From positions 1-64,000 of the IMG/VR virus record IMGVR_UViG_3300025131_000007: a stretch of 64,000 nt of DNA. The stretch is one strand, 5' to 3'. The notes beneath the pieces are model-generated. The model did not search any database, was not told the origin of the DNA, and saw only the letters and a program-made list of their open reading frames with translations. Both the position numbers and the translations under genes were made by a program. Of the stretch, positions 42,017 through 50,624 are shown piece by piece. How positions within the stretch are numbered: position 1 is the first letter of the stretch; each line of letters opens with the position of its first letter. Source of the DNA: a virus.

Positions 42017-44914
42017 ATGTCAGTAAAGAAATTCAAATTTGTATCTCCTGGAGTGTTTATTAACGAGATTGACAACTCTTTTGTTCCTAAATCTGCAGAA
42101 GCCATAGGCCCAGTGGTGATTGGAAGATCAACACGCGGGATTGCAATGGAGCCAACCAAGGTGCAGTCTTACTCTGATTTTGTGGAAAAATTTGGTGACA
42201 CCGTTCCGGGTAATGGTGGGGGTGATATCTATCGAGATGGAAACCTACAATCCCCGATGTATGGAACTTATTCCGCAAAAGCTTTTTTGAAAGCTAACGT
42301 TGCTCCTTTAACCTATATTAGATTGCTAGGAAGAGAGCACACACAAGCCGACACCGACGGCCAAGCAGGGTGGAAATGTCTGAAGACCCCATCCAAAGTC
42401 GATGTGTGGCATAACGGTGGAGCATATGGTCTTTTTGTGTGGCTCAGCAGTTCACTCACCGTTGGCGAAGCGGATGGCGGCTCGGCTATCGGAACAGGAA
42501 GTTTGGCAGCAGTGTTTTATGCCAATAGTGGTTCTCTTATCACTCTCTCAGGAAATGTCATTGACGGAACAGCGGGAACCGATATTACGGGCGGATTAGC
42601 TACTGCGATTAACAGTGATAGCAGCAATAGATTATTGGCTGAGATTAATTATGCTACCGGCCCTGCCGCGTCGACCAATGCCACTACGAAACAGATTTTG
42701 TTTAATTTTGACGATACTAGCGATGATTACATTCGCAATAAGTTTAACACCAATCCTCAATTAACGGCTGGTCCCGCCGGAACGTTTTATCCCAGTAGTT
42801 CTTATACAGGCTATTGGCTTGGGGAGACCTTCGATCAAGAACTCCGGATGATGGGTGTAAGTGCTAACACTTCACTGATTGGGGCAATATATCCTATCGC
42901 TCTCAGCGGCGCTGCCACCACCGGCCTTGCGACCATGAAGCAAAGCTTCCGCAATGACACCGCCGGCTGGTTTATTGGTCAGGATTTGGGCAGAGCTATT
43001 GATTTTAACCCCCAATTGTCGCAGAAATTATTCCGATTGCGCGGAAGAAATCAGGGTGCGTGGTTGCATGAAAATTGTAAGGTTTCGATTGAAAAAATTC
43101 GTCAATCTAATTCTTCTGCCACCGAATACGGAACGTTTTCAGTAGTGATTAGGAACTTGTTTGATACTGACAACAACATCGAAGTAATGGAAAGATTCGA
43201 TAATTGCACGTTGGATCCCGCGTCTCCTAATTTTATTGCGCGCAAAATTGGCGATATGTATCACACGTGGGATACAACCTCTCGCCGGCTGAAGAGGTAT
43301 GGAGAGTATGCTAATAGTTCTCAACTGATATATGTAGAAATGAACGCTGATGTAGAAGTAGGTGCCACAGATGCCACTCTGCTGCCCTTCGGATATTTTG
43401 CACCTCCAAAGTTTTCTGATCTCGAGCAGGTTACAGGGCTCATGACGGATACTGCCGGTAATCCGATGAGTGCTTCATTTCTATATATGGGCGATGGTGC
43501 TATTACGGGGTCAAATAAGGGATTTAGCATGATTGCCGGCGTTGAGGGATTGTTTGCCACTGCCAGCTTTAACTTTCCGCCGCACCGAATGCGTGTTTCT
43601 GCGTCTGACGGCGGATTGTCGGATTTGACCAATGCTTATTTCGGATTCAGCACAACGAGAACGTCTACCTCCACACGTAGTGATAAAAACGTGGGCTTCT
43701 TGGGAAGACTTCTGTATCAAGATTTCCCCGATGATCCCACCAACGGCACTATCGAAGGTGTTGACGGCTTTGGTGCAGTCTTTTCGATGAATGATTTATC
43801 ATCTTCTACGAATGGTTATTCATATGTATCGGGATCCCGCGCCAATCAGACATCAGCCGGGTCTTACACCACAATTTTGAATGCTGGTTATGATCAATTT
43901 ACGGCTCCATTTTGGGGAGGTTTTGATGGTTTAAATATTGAGGTACCCGATCCGTTTTATAACAATGGAATGACGAGCGCCACCGAGACGACCAGTTATG
44001 CCTACAATACCCTTAAAGAGGCGATTGATACAGTCGCAGATCCGGAATTTGTAAATATGAATCTGTTGACTACTCCAGGGCTCACTAATACAGCTTTGAC
44101 GCAACATATGATAAATATATCTCAAGAACGAGCCGACACCATGGCATTGATTGATTTGCCGAACGTTTATATTCCGGCGCATGAGCAATACGAGTCTAAC
44201 AAATCTGATAGAATCGGAACTACCCCACGCAATGCTGCAATTGCATTGAGAAACAGGGCAATTGATTCGAGCTATGGAGCAACATTTTATCCTTGGGTGC
44301 AAACCGTTGATGCCACAACTAGCCAAACAGTCTGGATTCCACCTTCTGTGGCAATGCTCGGTGTCTTAGCTAGTTCTCAGGCTAAATCTGATGTTTGGTT
44401 TGCTCCCGCTGGCTTTAATCGCGGCGGTCTGACCGATGGGGCGGCAGGCATACCCATAACTAACGTGACTGAACGCGTTATCTCCAAAGATCGAGACATT
44501 CTTTATGAAGCACGAATTAACCCAATTGCCTCCTTCCCTTCAACCGGAATCGTGGTGTTTGGGCAAAAGACACTTCAGGAACGACAGTCGGCATTGGATA
44601 GAATCAACGTTCGTCGTTTGGTTATCTACCTTAAAAAGCAGATTTCGATCCTCGCTTCTCAAGTGCTCTTTGAACAAAATGTTCAAGCCACATGGAATCG
44701 ATTTAAATCAATGATTGAGCCTTTCTTGGCAAATGTCAAAGTTCAGTTCGGTATTACCGACTACAAGTTGATCCTTGACGAATCGACGACGACTCCCGAC
44801 TTGATTGATCAGAACATTATGTATGCGAAGATTATGATTAAGCCGGCTCGTGCTATTGAATACATTGCAATCGATTTTGTGGTGACTTCAACAGGTGCTT
44901 CATTTGACGATTAA
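42017..44914 (+). CDS. 18: Contractile tail sheath protein (gp18-like)
   Basis: The subunit of the sheath that contracts to drive the tail tube through the envelope. The N-terminus (SPGVFINEIDNSFVP, then GPVVIGRSTRGIAMEPTKVQ) is the usual sheath start, and the C-terminal 200 residues have the conserved core: PPSVAMLGVLASSQAKSDVW, APAGFNRGGL, RRLVIYLKKQI, and AIEYIAIDFVVTSTG. At 965 residues it is much longer than T4 gp18 (659); the extra length lies in the middle, where Ser/Thr/Gly-rich inserts probably form outer domains. The tube gene follows after 70 bases, as in T4. Confidence 0.92.
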   Translation: MSVKKFKFVSPGVFINEIDNSFVPKSAEAIGPVVIGRSTRGIAMEPTKVQSYSDFVEKFGDTVPGNGGGDIYRDGNLQSPMYGTYSAKAFLKANVAPLTYIRLLGREHTQADTDGQAGWKCLKTPSKVDVWHNGGAYGLFVWLSSSLTVGEADGGSAIGTGSLAAVFYANSGSLITLSGNVIDGTAGTDITGGLATAINSDSSNRLLAEINYATGPAASTNATTKQILFNFDDTSDDYIRNKFNTNPQLTAGPAGTFYPSSSYTGYWLGETFDQELRMMGVSANTSLIGAIYPIALSGAATTGLATMKQSFRNDTAGWFIGQDLGRAIDFNPQLSQKLFRLRGRNQGAWLHENCKVSIEKIRQSNSSATEYGTFSVVIRNLFDTDNNIEVMERFDNCTLDPASPNFIARKIGDMYHTWDTTSRRLKRYGEYANSSQLIYVEMNADVEVGATDATLLPFGYFAPPKFSDLEQVTGLMTDTAGNPMSASFLYMGDGAITGSNKGFSMIAGVEGLFATASFNFPPHRMRVSASDGGLSDLTNAYFGFSTTRTSTSTRSDKNVGFLGRLLYQDFPDDPTNGTIEGVDGFGAVFSMNDLSSSTNGYSYVSGSRANQTSAGSYTTILNAGYDQFTAPFWGGFDGLNIEVPDPFYNNGMTSATETTSYAYNTLKEAIDTVADPEFVNMNLLTTPGLTNTALTQHMINISQERADTMALIDLPNVYIPAHEQYESNKSDRIGTTPRNAAIALRNRAIDSSYGATFYPWVQTVDATTSQTVWIPPSVAMLGVLASSQAKSDVWFAPAGFNRGGLTDGAAGIPITNVTERVISKDRDILYEARINPIASFPSTGIVVFGQKTLQERQSALDRINVRRLVIYLKKQISILASQVLFEQNVQATWNRFKSMIEPFLANVKVQFGITDYKLILDESTTTPDLIDQNIMYAKIMIKPARAIEYIAIDFVVTSTGASFDD

Positions 44915-44945
44915 CATCGCAGGGGGGAATAAAACCCCTCATCTA

Positions 44946-44953
44946 ACTATTTA
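44946..44953 (+). promoter_or_regulatory. Candidate late-promoter motif ACTATTTA before the tail-tube gene
   Basis: 39 bases upstream of the tube ATG, in a 70-base gap. It would allow tube protein to be made separately from sheath. Confidence 0.45.
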
Positions 44954-44984
44954 AAAATAGAACTTAAAAAGGAGTTACAAAACG

Positions 44985-45572
44985 ATGCCATTCTGGTCCA
45001 CAAATTTCGGGGAAGATTCCACCTTACAAGATCCTAAAAGGAAATTTAGATTTATTGTTGAATTTCAAGGAATCAACGATCAAAACGGAGGCGGAGCGGT
45101 TCTTTGGTATGCGAAGACTGTGGATAAGCCGAGTTTTACTATTAATAGCGCAGAACACAAATACTTGAATCACACATTTTATTATCCTGGTTCGGTAACC
45201 TGGAACGAGGTCGCCCTTACTTTGGTCGATCCTGTAGATCCGGATATGACTGCTACTTTATCAGATATTGTTCAAGCTAGTGGATATAGCCCACCTACGG
45301 ATGCTAATTCTTTGACAACAATGTCGAAAGCAAAATCGGCAGCAGCCTTGGGCTCCGTATTGATTCAACAATTGAATGCAGAAGGATCTCCTATTGAAAC
45401 ATGGACCTTGTGGAATTCTTTTATCTCAGATCTAAAATATGGTGAATTGGCTTATGGTGACGATGAACTCAATGAGCTTACCGTCACGCTCAAATATGAT
45501 TGGGCACGAGTCGCTACCAGCAATCCATCACGAGCCGTAGTTGGCGGTGGTGATACATTCTTTAACGTATAG
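44985..45572 (+). CDS. 19: Tail tube protein (gp19-like)
   Basis: The stacked hexamer subunit of the inner tail tube. The protein has the family pattern: KRKFRFIVEFQGI, WYAKTVDKPSF, HTFYYPGSVTWNEVALTLVDP, ETWTLWNSFISDLKYGELAYGDD and LNELTVTLKYDWARV. At 195 residues it is a little longer than T4 gp19 (163). It sits directly after the sheath gene and ahead of the tail-assembly pair, and has a strong GGAG ribosome site and its own candidate late promoter, fitting high expression. Confidence 0.9.
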   Translation: MPFWSTNFGEDSTLQDPKRKFRFIVEFQGINDQNGGGAVLWYAKTVDKPSFTINSAEHKYLNHTFYYPGSVTWNEVALTLVDPVDPDMTATLSDIVQASGYSPPTDANSLTTMSKAKSAAALGSVLIQQLNAEGSPIETWTLWNSFISDLKYGELAYGDDELNELTVTLKYDWARVATSNPSRAVVGGGDTFFNV

Positions 45573-45592
45573 AATAAACAGAGAGGTGATAT

Positions 45593-46453
45593 TTGTCACG
45601 TAATAAAGATAGGCTTGGAATGGGAAATCCACAGCCTCAAAACATCCCTACCCCTCCACAACAAAGTAAAGCGCCCGGGGAGGGGTTTTCCTTTGTAGTT
45701 CCTACCGAATTTGTGGAGCTTCCTTCTAAAGGGCGATTCTATTCCCCTGATCACCCGTTACATATGAAAGAGACGGTGGAAATTAAACAAATGACAGCGA
45801 AGGAAGAAGATTTGTTGACTTCCCGGTCATTGTTAAAAAAAGGAGTAGCCCTGGAGCGCGTCATAGAGAGCGTATTGGTAGGTAAAAACATAAACCCTGC
45901 GACCCTACTGGTTGGCGATCGAAACGCTATTGTGGTGGCACTACGGGTGTCAGGTTACGGCAACGACTATGAGACTCATGTGTCATGTCCCGCATGTGGA
46001 TCCCAACAGAAATATGAATTTGACCTTAATGAGATTGAGGTTTACGATGGAGACTCTGAGGTAGATCCCACCACCGAGCATTTGGGAAATGGCTTTTTCT
46101 CGACAAAGCTTCCTCAAACAGAGGTGACTGTAGTTTTTCGCCTGTTGAGTGGCGCTGATGAACAGCGAGCTTTTAAACAATTTAGTGGAGCAAAAAAGCG
46201 TCAAAAAGATGAAAACCTCATCACTTCACAGTTACGCACGATGATAGTGTCAGTTAACGATAGTCAAGAGCCGGGAGATATCCACTATGTGGTGGAAAAC
46301 ATGCCCAGTTCTGACGCACGTCATCTTCGTTTGGCGTATAAACTTAGCGCTCCTAACTTGGATATGACCCAAGATTTTGCATGCACCTCTTGTGGCCAAG
46401 AACAGGAACTGGAGGTTCCGCTGACTGCGGACTTTTTTTGGCCTGACCGATGA
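45593..46453 (+). CDS. Tail-assembly / baseplate hub protein (gp26-like) with split zinc ribbon
   Basis: Starts at TTG 45593 with a GAGAGGTGA ribosome site. The protein has FVELPSKGRFYSPDHPLH, IKQMTAKEEDLLTSRSLLKK and two Cys pairs (CPAC about residue 128 and CTSC about residue 265) that could form one zinc site. From memory this matches gp26-like hub or assembly proteins of T4-like phages. It ends ADFFWPDR at TGA 46451-46453. Just before the end is a run of seven T, and the +1 frame is open beyond the stop into a conserved-looking domain. The gene lies between the tube gene and the tape measure, the classic place of the frameshifted tail chaperone pair. Confidence 0.7.
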   Translation: MSRNKDRLGMGNPQPQNIPTPPQQSKAPGEGFSFVVPTEFVELPSKGRFYSPDHPLHMKETVEIKQMTAKEEDLLTSRSLLKKGVALERVIESVLVGKNINPATLLVGDRNAIVVALRVSGYGNDYETHVSCPACGSQQKYEFDLNEIEVYDGDSEVDPTTEHLGNGFFSTKLPQTEVTVVFRLLSGADEQRAFKQFSGAKKRQKDENLITSQLRTMIVSVNDSQEPGDIHYVVENMPSSDARHLRLAYKLSAPNLDMTQDFACTSCGQEQELEVPLTADFFWPDR

Positions 46454-46703
46454 ATACAATGAAAATGTATATGAACAATTCTTTTTCCTAAAGTATTCAG
46501 GAGGATGGTCATTTTCGGAAGCCTATAATTTACCGATTGGATTGCGTCGGTGGTTTGTAGAGCGACTTATTAAACAAATTGAAATGGAGAATGAGGCGAT
46601 TCGCAAATCATCCAAAGGAGGTGGTGGTCGTTCTCAGACGTTGAGTGCTCACAATCAGCCATCTACGCCGCCTAATATTGCGAGAAGCAGAAGACAGGGA
46701 TAA
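46425..46703 (+). CDS. Downstream half of a probable frameshift product (no start codon of its own)
   Basis: This frame is +1 relative to the gene at 45593. It opens after a TGA at 46422-46424 and runs to TAA at 46701-46703. It has no ATG, GTG or TTG before the middle of its conserved part. Translated, it gives LTDEYNENVYEQFFFLKYSG, then WSFSEAYNLPIGLRRWFVER and a Gly/Ser/Arg-rich tail. The YxLPIxxRRWFV pattern is typical of a small protein found after gp26-like genes and before tape measures. Expression probably needs slippage at the T7 run (46433-46439): +1, or the equivalent -2. A homopolymer error in assembly is the main alternative; with 8 or 5 T the two parts would be one gene. Confidence 0.65.
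   Translation: MRTFFGLTDEYNENVYEQFFFLKYSGGWSFSEAYNLPIGLRRWFVERLIKQIEMENEAIRKSSKGGGGRSQTLSAHNQPSTPPNIARSRRQG
46433..46439 (+). promoter_or_regulatory. Candidate slippery site (seven T) for frameshifting
   Basis: The zero frame reads GAC TTT TTT TGG. A Phe-tRNA on the second TTT can re-pair perfectly one base forward (or two back), and the next codon then becomes GGC, leading into the open +1 frame. The slow Trp codon in the A site would favour a pause. Confidence 0.55.
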
Positions 46704-46717
46704 ATCCTGTCTTTTTT
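46691..46717 (+). terminator. Intrinsic terminator containing the stop codon of the frameshift product
   Basis: AAGACAGG (46691-46698), loop GATAAAT, CCTGTCTT (46706-46713), then a T run to 46717. The TAA stop of the +1 frame (46701-46703) lies in the loop. Confidence 0.85.
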
Positions 46718-46754
46718 GTTGTTTAACTAATTATTTCAAGAAGGAACAGCAAGC

Positions 46755-49112
46755 ATGGCAGATAGAGTAAGCGACGAAGCAGCACTTTGGGTTGCAGCCA
46801 AAGAATCCTTGGAGGAATACAAGGAAGAACTGCGTACCATGCGGGCGGCCGGTAGCGTTTATAGCACTGCCGAAAAAGATGCCCAGCAAGACAAGATCGA
46901 GCTTCAAAATGAGTTCTTAGCTTTGTTGAAAGAAGAGGGCGCGCAAGAAGCAGAAAATATTGAAAAATTACGAGATAAAGAAGCTCTTAATGATCGCATC
47001 TTAGGCGAAGAGTTAACTCGTTTTCAACGCCGCGAAGTAGACAGAATAAAGCAGCGAGACGAAGACGAAAGACGAAAGAAGGAAATAAAATTTCTTTTAG
47101 ATCGTGTCAATAATTTGACCGCAGCAGAAGAAAAGCGCCTAAAACTTCTTATCGCAGACAATGCTGAAGCAGAAAAGCGCAACGATTATTTGCGTGAGGC
47201 TAAAGACTTAGCCGGCAGTATCGCTAGTTCTTTTAATAGCTACGGCAAACATCCATTTTTTAATGTTAACACCATAGCCAACATAACAGGCGCGATGAAA
47301 AACTTCGGAGAATTCGTAGCCAACACTCTGGAAGGAGCGGCGTTTGGTGTTATAGATTCCATGCTGAATCTCATTTTTGAAATGAACAAACACGAAGCCG
47401 CACTGAAGAAGGCTGTGCGAGCGTCTGATGATTTTAATTCTAGTTTGAGAGACACCTATAGCGAGGTGCGAGCGAACGTTGTATCCATGGATACGTTTTA
47501 TGAATCAGTGGAGGATTTAGCTAAAGGATTTACAGACTTTACGCAAATATCACAATCCTCCGCTAACGAGGTGGCAAAAATTACTTCCACAATGATCCAA
47601 GCGGGTCACAGCAGTAAAGCTCTCACCAAAGATATACAATTATTGACAGTTTCGTTTGGAATGCTGCCAAAACAAGCCACCCAAACGTTGCTGGAATTAG
47701 AGGCGTTTGCTGATGATATCGGTCTGCCAGCACCCCAACTAACGGAGAAATTTGGTGCTTTAGGGGCAGAACTAACAAAGCTGGGTCAAGACGGCGTTCG
47801 CGCATTTAAAGATTTGGCAAGAGTTTTCAAGATCACAGGCTTGGAGATGGATAAAATTCTGAAGATGACAAATCGCTTTGACACCTTTGAAGGCGCGGCA
47901 GATCAAGCAGGTCGTCTTAACGCGGCTATTGGCGGCAACTTTGTGAATGCTATGGATTTAATGACAGCAACGGATCCGATTGAGCGTTTTGAAATGTTGC
48001 GCAATTCTCTGCTTCAAGCGGGATTAGAATTTGATAACATGTCTTATTATCAACGTATCTTTTTTAAGGAATCTCTGGGTCTAGAAAGCGTGGCAGATTT
48101 GGCGGCGATGATGCGTGGAGATTTATCTTCGTTGGATGCGGAAATAGGTCAGAATGCCGCCTCATATGAAGAGATGGCAAAAAAAGCCAAGGAATCTGCT
48201 GATTTTCAAGCGAGACTCAATGCACTCATGCAACAGATGATACCGGTTTTGGGCGGCGTTATTGATGGAATCGATCGCGCCCTCGATAGTTTAGAGCGAG
48301 GTAATCCAAATTTGATTGACGTATTTAAACTCTTGGGTTCTATCATGGGGGCAATGATTGAGCACTGGGAAGCGACCTTAACTATTCTTGCCGCCTGGAA
48401 GGTGGGGATCCCCCTTGCGACCTTCTTGTGGGCGCAATTTGGAACCGCATCAACGGCTGCAGCCACAGGTAGCACCGCCATGAGCGCCGCAATTGGCCGC
48501 GTTGGCGCTGCGGCGGTGAGAGCGACACCGGGGCTTCTCATTCTTACTGGTGTGTTTGCTGCGATTGGTCTGGCAGCCTTGGGTATTGGAGCGGTTTTTT
48601 CTGGATTGGCATCGATGCTATCTGCGTTTGATTCCGATAAGTTATGGGATTTGAGCAAATGGATCGCGTCAGTTAATGTAGGAACTATCATGTTTTGGAA
48701 TGCTTCGCGCGCCATCGGCTCTTTAGCTGAATCTATAGGGGAAGTCGGTGAGGCACTAAACAATTTAGATGCCGGCAAAATGAGAGCCATTGCACAATTG
48801 TCGAAAATTGCTACCGTCGGAGCGTCAATTCCGAAAGCCGCACAAATTGAATTAGCAGATGCTATTAACACTGCGGTAAGTATGCCGGTGGTGCTGGGTG
48901 CAGCCCAGGCGACTTTGGGGGCTGGCGGTGGCGGAGGAACGACTGATAAAGTGGTGCTCTATGCTGAAATTCCGGTGTATGTAGATGGAAAAGAAATCGA
49001 GAGAAAAACATTAAAAAGCATCGCCACGTCAAAGAAGCGGAGCGTGATGAGTTCGTTGGTGAACGCTGGAATTCCCCCGGGGGCTGGCACAAGCACCCCT
49101 GGGAGACCTTGA
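46755..49112 (+). CDS. Tail tape-measure-like protein (785 aa)
   Basis: The first 160 residues are a charged coiled coil, the next 400 are helical, and a hydrophobic, Ala/Gly-rich segment (about residues 592-622, LLILTGVFAAIGLAALGIG) is followed by a Gly-rich tail and a basic end. A long helical protein with internal hydrophobic helices, placed after a frameshifted assembly pair, is the hallmark of tape measures, which set tail length and may insert in the membrane during DNA entry. The T4 counterpart is gp29. No peptidoglycan hydrolase motif is seen. The previous unit is closed by a terminator, so this gene may need its own promoter. Confidence 0.7.
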   Translation: MADRVSDEAALWVAAKESLEEYKEELRTMRAAGSVYSTAEKDAQQDKIELQNEFLALLKEEGAQEAENIEKLRDKEALNDRILGEELTRFQRREVDRIKQRDEDERRKKEIKFLLDRVNNLTAAEEKRLKLLIADNAEAEKRNDYLREAKDLAGSIASSFNSYGKHPFFNVNTIANITGAMKNFGEFVANTLEGAAFGVIDSMLNLIFEMNKHEAALKKAVRASDDFNSSLRDTYSEVRANVVSMDTFYESVEDLAKGFTDFTQISQSSANEVAKITSTMIQAGHSSKALTKDIQLLTVSFGMLPKQATQTLLELEAFADDIGLPAPQLTEKFGALGAELTKLGQDGVRAFKDLARVFKITGLEMDKILKMTNRFDTFEGAADQAGRLNAAIGGNFVNAMDLMTATDPIERFEMLRNSLLQAGLEFDNMSYYQRIFFKESLGLESVADLAAMMRGDLSSLDAEIGQNAASYEEMAKKAKESADFQARLNALMQQMIPVLGGVIDGIDRALDSLERGNPNLIDVFKLLGSIMGAMIEHWEATLTILAAWKVGIPLATFLWAQFGTASTAAATGSTAMSAAIGRVGAAAVRATPGLLILTGVFAAIGLAALGIGAVFSGLASMLSAFDSDKLWDLSKWIASVNVGTIMFWNASRAIGSLAESIGEVGEALNNLDAGKMRAIAQLSKIATVGASIPKAAQIELADAINTAVSMPVVLGAAQATLGAGGGGGTTDKVVLYAEIPVYVDGKEIERKTLKSIATSKKRSVMSSLVNAGIPPGAGTSTPGRP

Positions 49113-49156
49113 GAATAGATAGTTTAGGCGACGACAATTAGAAAGGAAACACATAA

Positions 49157-50263
49157 ATGACGGTTAATAATAAATTCTTTAATGCATCCAAGCTTGGTGT
49201 GCGAAACAAGATAGTAATGGATAATGGCGACGAACGCTATTTTGCTGATGGATCCGATTCGTATGCGAATATGGGATTTTATATCTCTTTTCATCATGTT
49301 CCCAGTGAAGAAGAAGTCGCATTTAAGGCATTTATTAATTCTTTTCAAGAAAATTATGCATGCGATTGGGCAGAGGAAAGCGTCTACGGCCGCCCCGATG
49401 CGATTTATACCTACAAGGGCACCAATCGACGTTTAGCTATATCATTTTTGATTCCCGCTGCCACGATGAGTGAGGGTTTTGAAAACTTAGCTACTGTTCA
49501 AAAATTAATGCAATTTTTATATCCTACATATGTGGGCCCACGCAGTGCTCAAACTATTTCTCAATCGCCCTTAATGCGTATGCGAGTGATGAATTTGTTT
49601 GCCAACCGCTCAGGTGTTCATTCTGAGATAGCCGAAGGCGAACTAACTGCGGAAGAACGCGCTCCTTCATCCTATGACGATATGGTAAAATCAACAAATG
49701 ATAGCATTTGGCAACAAGGGCTCCTGGGTGCGGTTTCCAGTGTTAATGTAAACCACAACTTAGACAATCCGAACACAGGAGTGTTTGAATTTGCTCCCGG
49801 AGTAATTGTGCCTAAATTGATAGAAATTAATCTAGATTTCAATGTGATCCATGAACATCCAGTGGGGTGGCGTGGTGACAAACAATTTATGCAACCTTTG
49901 TTTCCTTACGGGGTTAATTTGGATGCAAGTGTTCCCAGGAGTGTAGATGATCTCAAACGCCAAGAAAACCAACTAGCAGCCGACACCAAAAAGCGCCGCG
50001 ATCAGCGTTTGGCGGAAACCGGAAAACCACTTTCCGAACAAGTCATGCAAAATTTAAAAGCAGAATATGGAAAACTTTTGGATAGCATGACGTGGAGCGG
50101 AACGGGCGATACGACTACACGTTATGCGGCTGTTGGCCCCGGAGCACAAGGTCAAACCACAACGTCGCTGAAAGAGGGCCCTGATGTGGAGGGGAACGTG
50201 GTTTACGAAAAGACCACCTCATTTAAGTGGGGAACAACAACAGTAACCGACGACAAACCGTGA
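49157..50263 (+). CDS. Tube-baseplate junction protein (gp48/gp54-like), probable
   Basis: The segment FINSFQENYACDWAEESVYG, then RPDAIYTYKGTNRRLAISF, then ENLATVQKLMQFLYPTYVG resembles the beta-domain of baseplate proteins that cap or start the tail tube in T4-like phages (gp48, gp54). The C-terminal 90 residues are charged and probably extended. It lies between the tape measure and the LysM-like gp53 gene, the correct neighbourhood. Assignment is moderate. Confidence 0.55.
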   Translation: MTVNNKFFNASKLGVRNKIVMDNGDERYFADGSDSYANMGFYISFHHVPSEEEVAFKAFINSFQENYACDWAEESVYGRPDAIYTYKGTNRRLAISFLIPAATMSEGFENLATVQKLMQFLYPTYVGPRSAQTISQSPLMRMRVMNLFANRSGVHSEIAEGELTAEERAPSSYDDMVKSTNDSIWQQGLLGAVSSVNVNHNLDNPNTGVFEFAPGVIVPKLIEINLDFNVIHEHPVGWRGDKQFMQPLFPYGVNLDASVPRSVDDLKRQENQLAADTKKRRDQRLAETGKPLSEQVMQNLKAEYGKLLDSMTWSGTGDTTTRYAAVGPGAQGQTTTSLKEGPDVEGNVVYEKTTSFKWGTTTVTDDKP

Positions 50264-50280
50264 GTCGAGGAAATTAAACT

Positions 50281-50622
50281 ATGCCGAGATACAAATACAC
50301 ACCTATACTAAATAATGACATTGAATTCTACGAATTCCTTCGCAAGAAAAGAAACAATATCAAAAACATTGTTCAATACGATACGCAGATAATGTATAAC
50401 CCCAGCGTAAGGGATCGCATGAACCTCGTTTCAGAAAAACACGTCTGGAAATACGGTGATAGGTTTTATAAACTGGCAGACCAATATTATAGCGATGTTA
50501 ACTATTGGTGGGTGATTGCGTGGTATAATGGATATATGACCGAAGTAGATATATTTCCCGGCGATGTTATTTCTATTCCGCTGGATCTCGAAAGAGCGCT
50601 GATGGCGCTAGGGAGCTATTAG
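50281..50622 (+). CDS. 53: Baseplate wedge protein with LysM-like domain (gp53-like)
   Basis: A short 113-residue protein whose C-terminal half (WKYGDRFYKLADQYYSDVNY, then WWVIAWYNG ... VDIFPGDVISIPLD) is a LysM-type fold of the kind found in T4 gp53 and related baseplate wedge proteins. T4 gp53 is 196 residues, so this is a compact version that lacks most of the N-terminal part. It is followed two bases later by the large baseplate gene, in line with joint assembly. Confidence 0.7.
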   Translation: MPRYKYTPILNNDIEFYEFLRKKRNNIKNIVQYDTQIMYNPSVRDRMNLVSEKHVWKYGDRFYKLADQYYSDVNYWWVIAWYNGYMTEVDIFPGDVISIPLDLERALMALGSY

Positions 50623-50624
50623 GG

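Noticed and set aside
44919-44941. G-run/C-run hairpin after the sheath gene
   Set aside because: The stem is only 4-5 bp with a long A-rich loop and no T tract, so it is not called a terminator.
48206-48871. Minus-strand open frame of 221 codons in the tape-measure gene
   Set aside because: It is a mirror of the Ala/Gly-rich hydrophobic coding segment; its Ala/Pro/Ser-rich composition and lack of a ribosome site mark it as a shadow.
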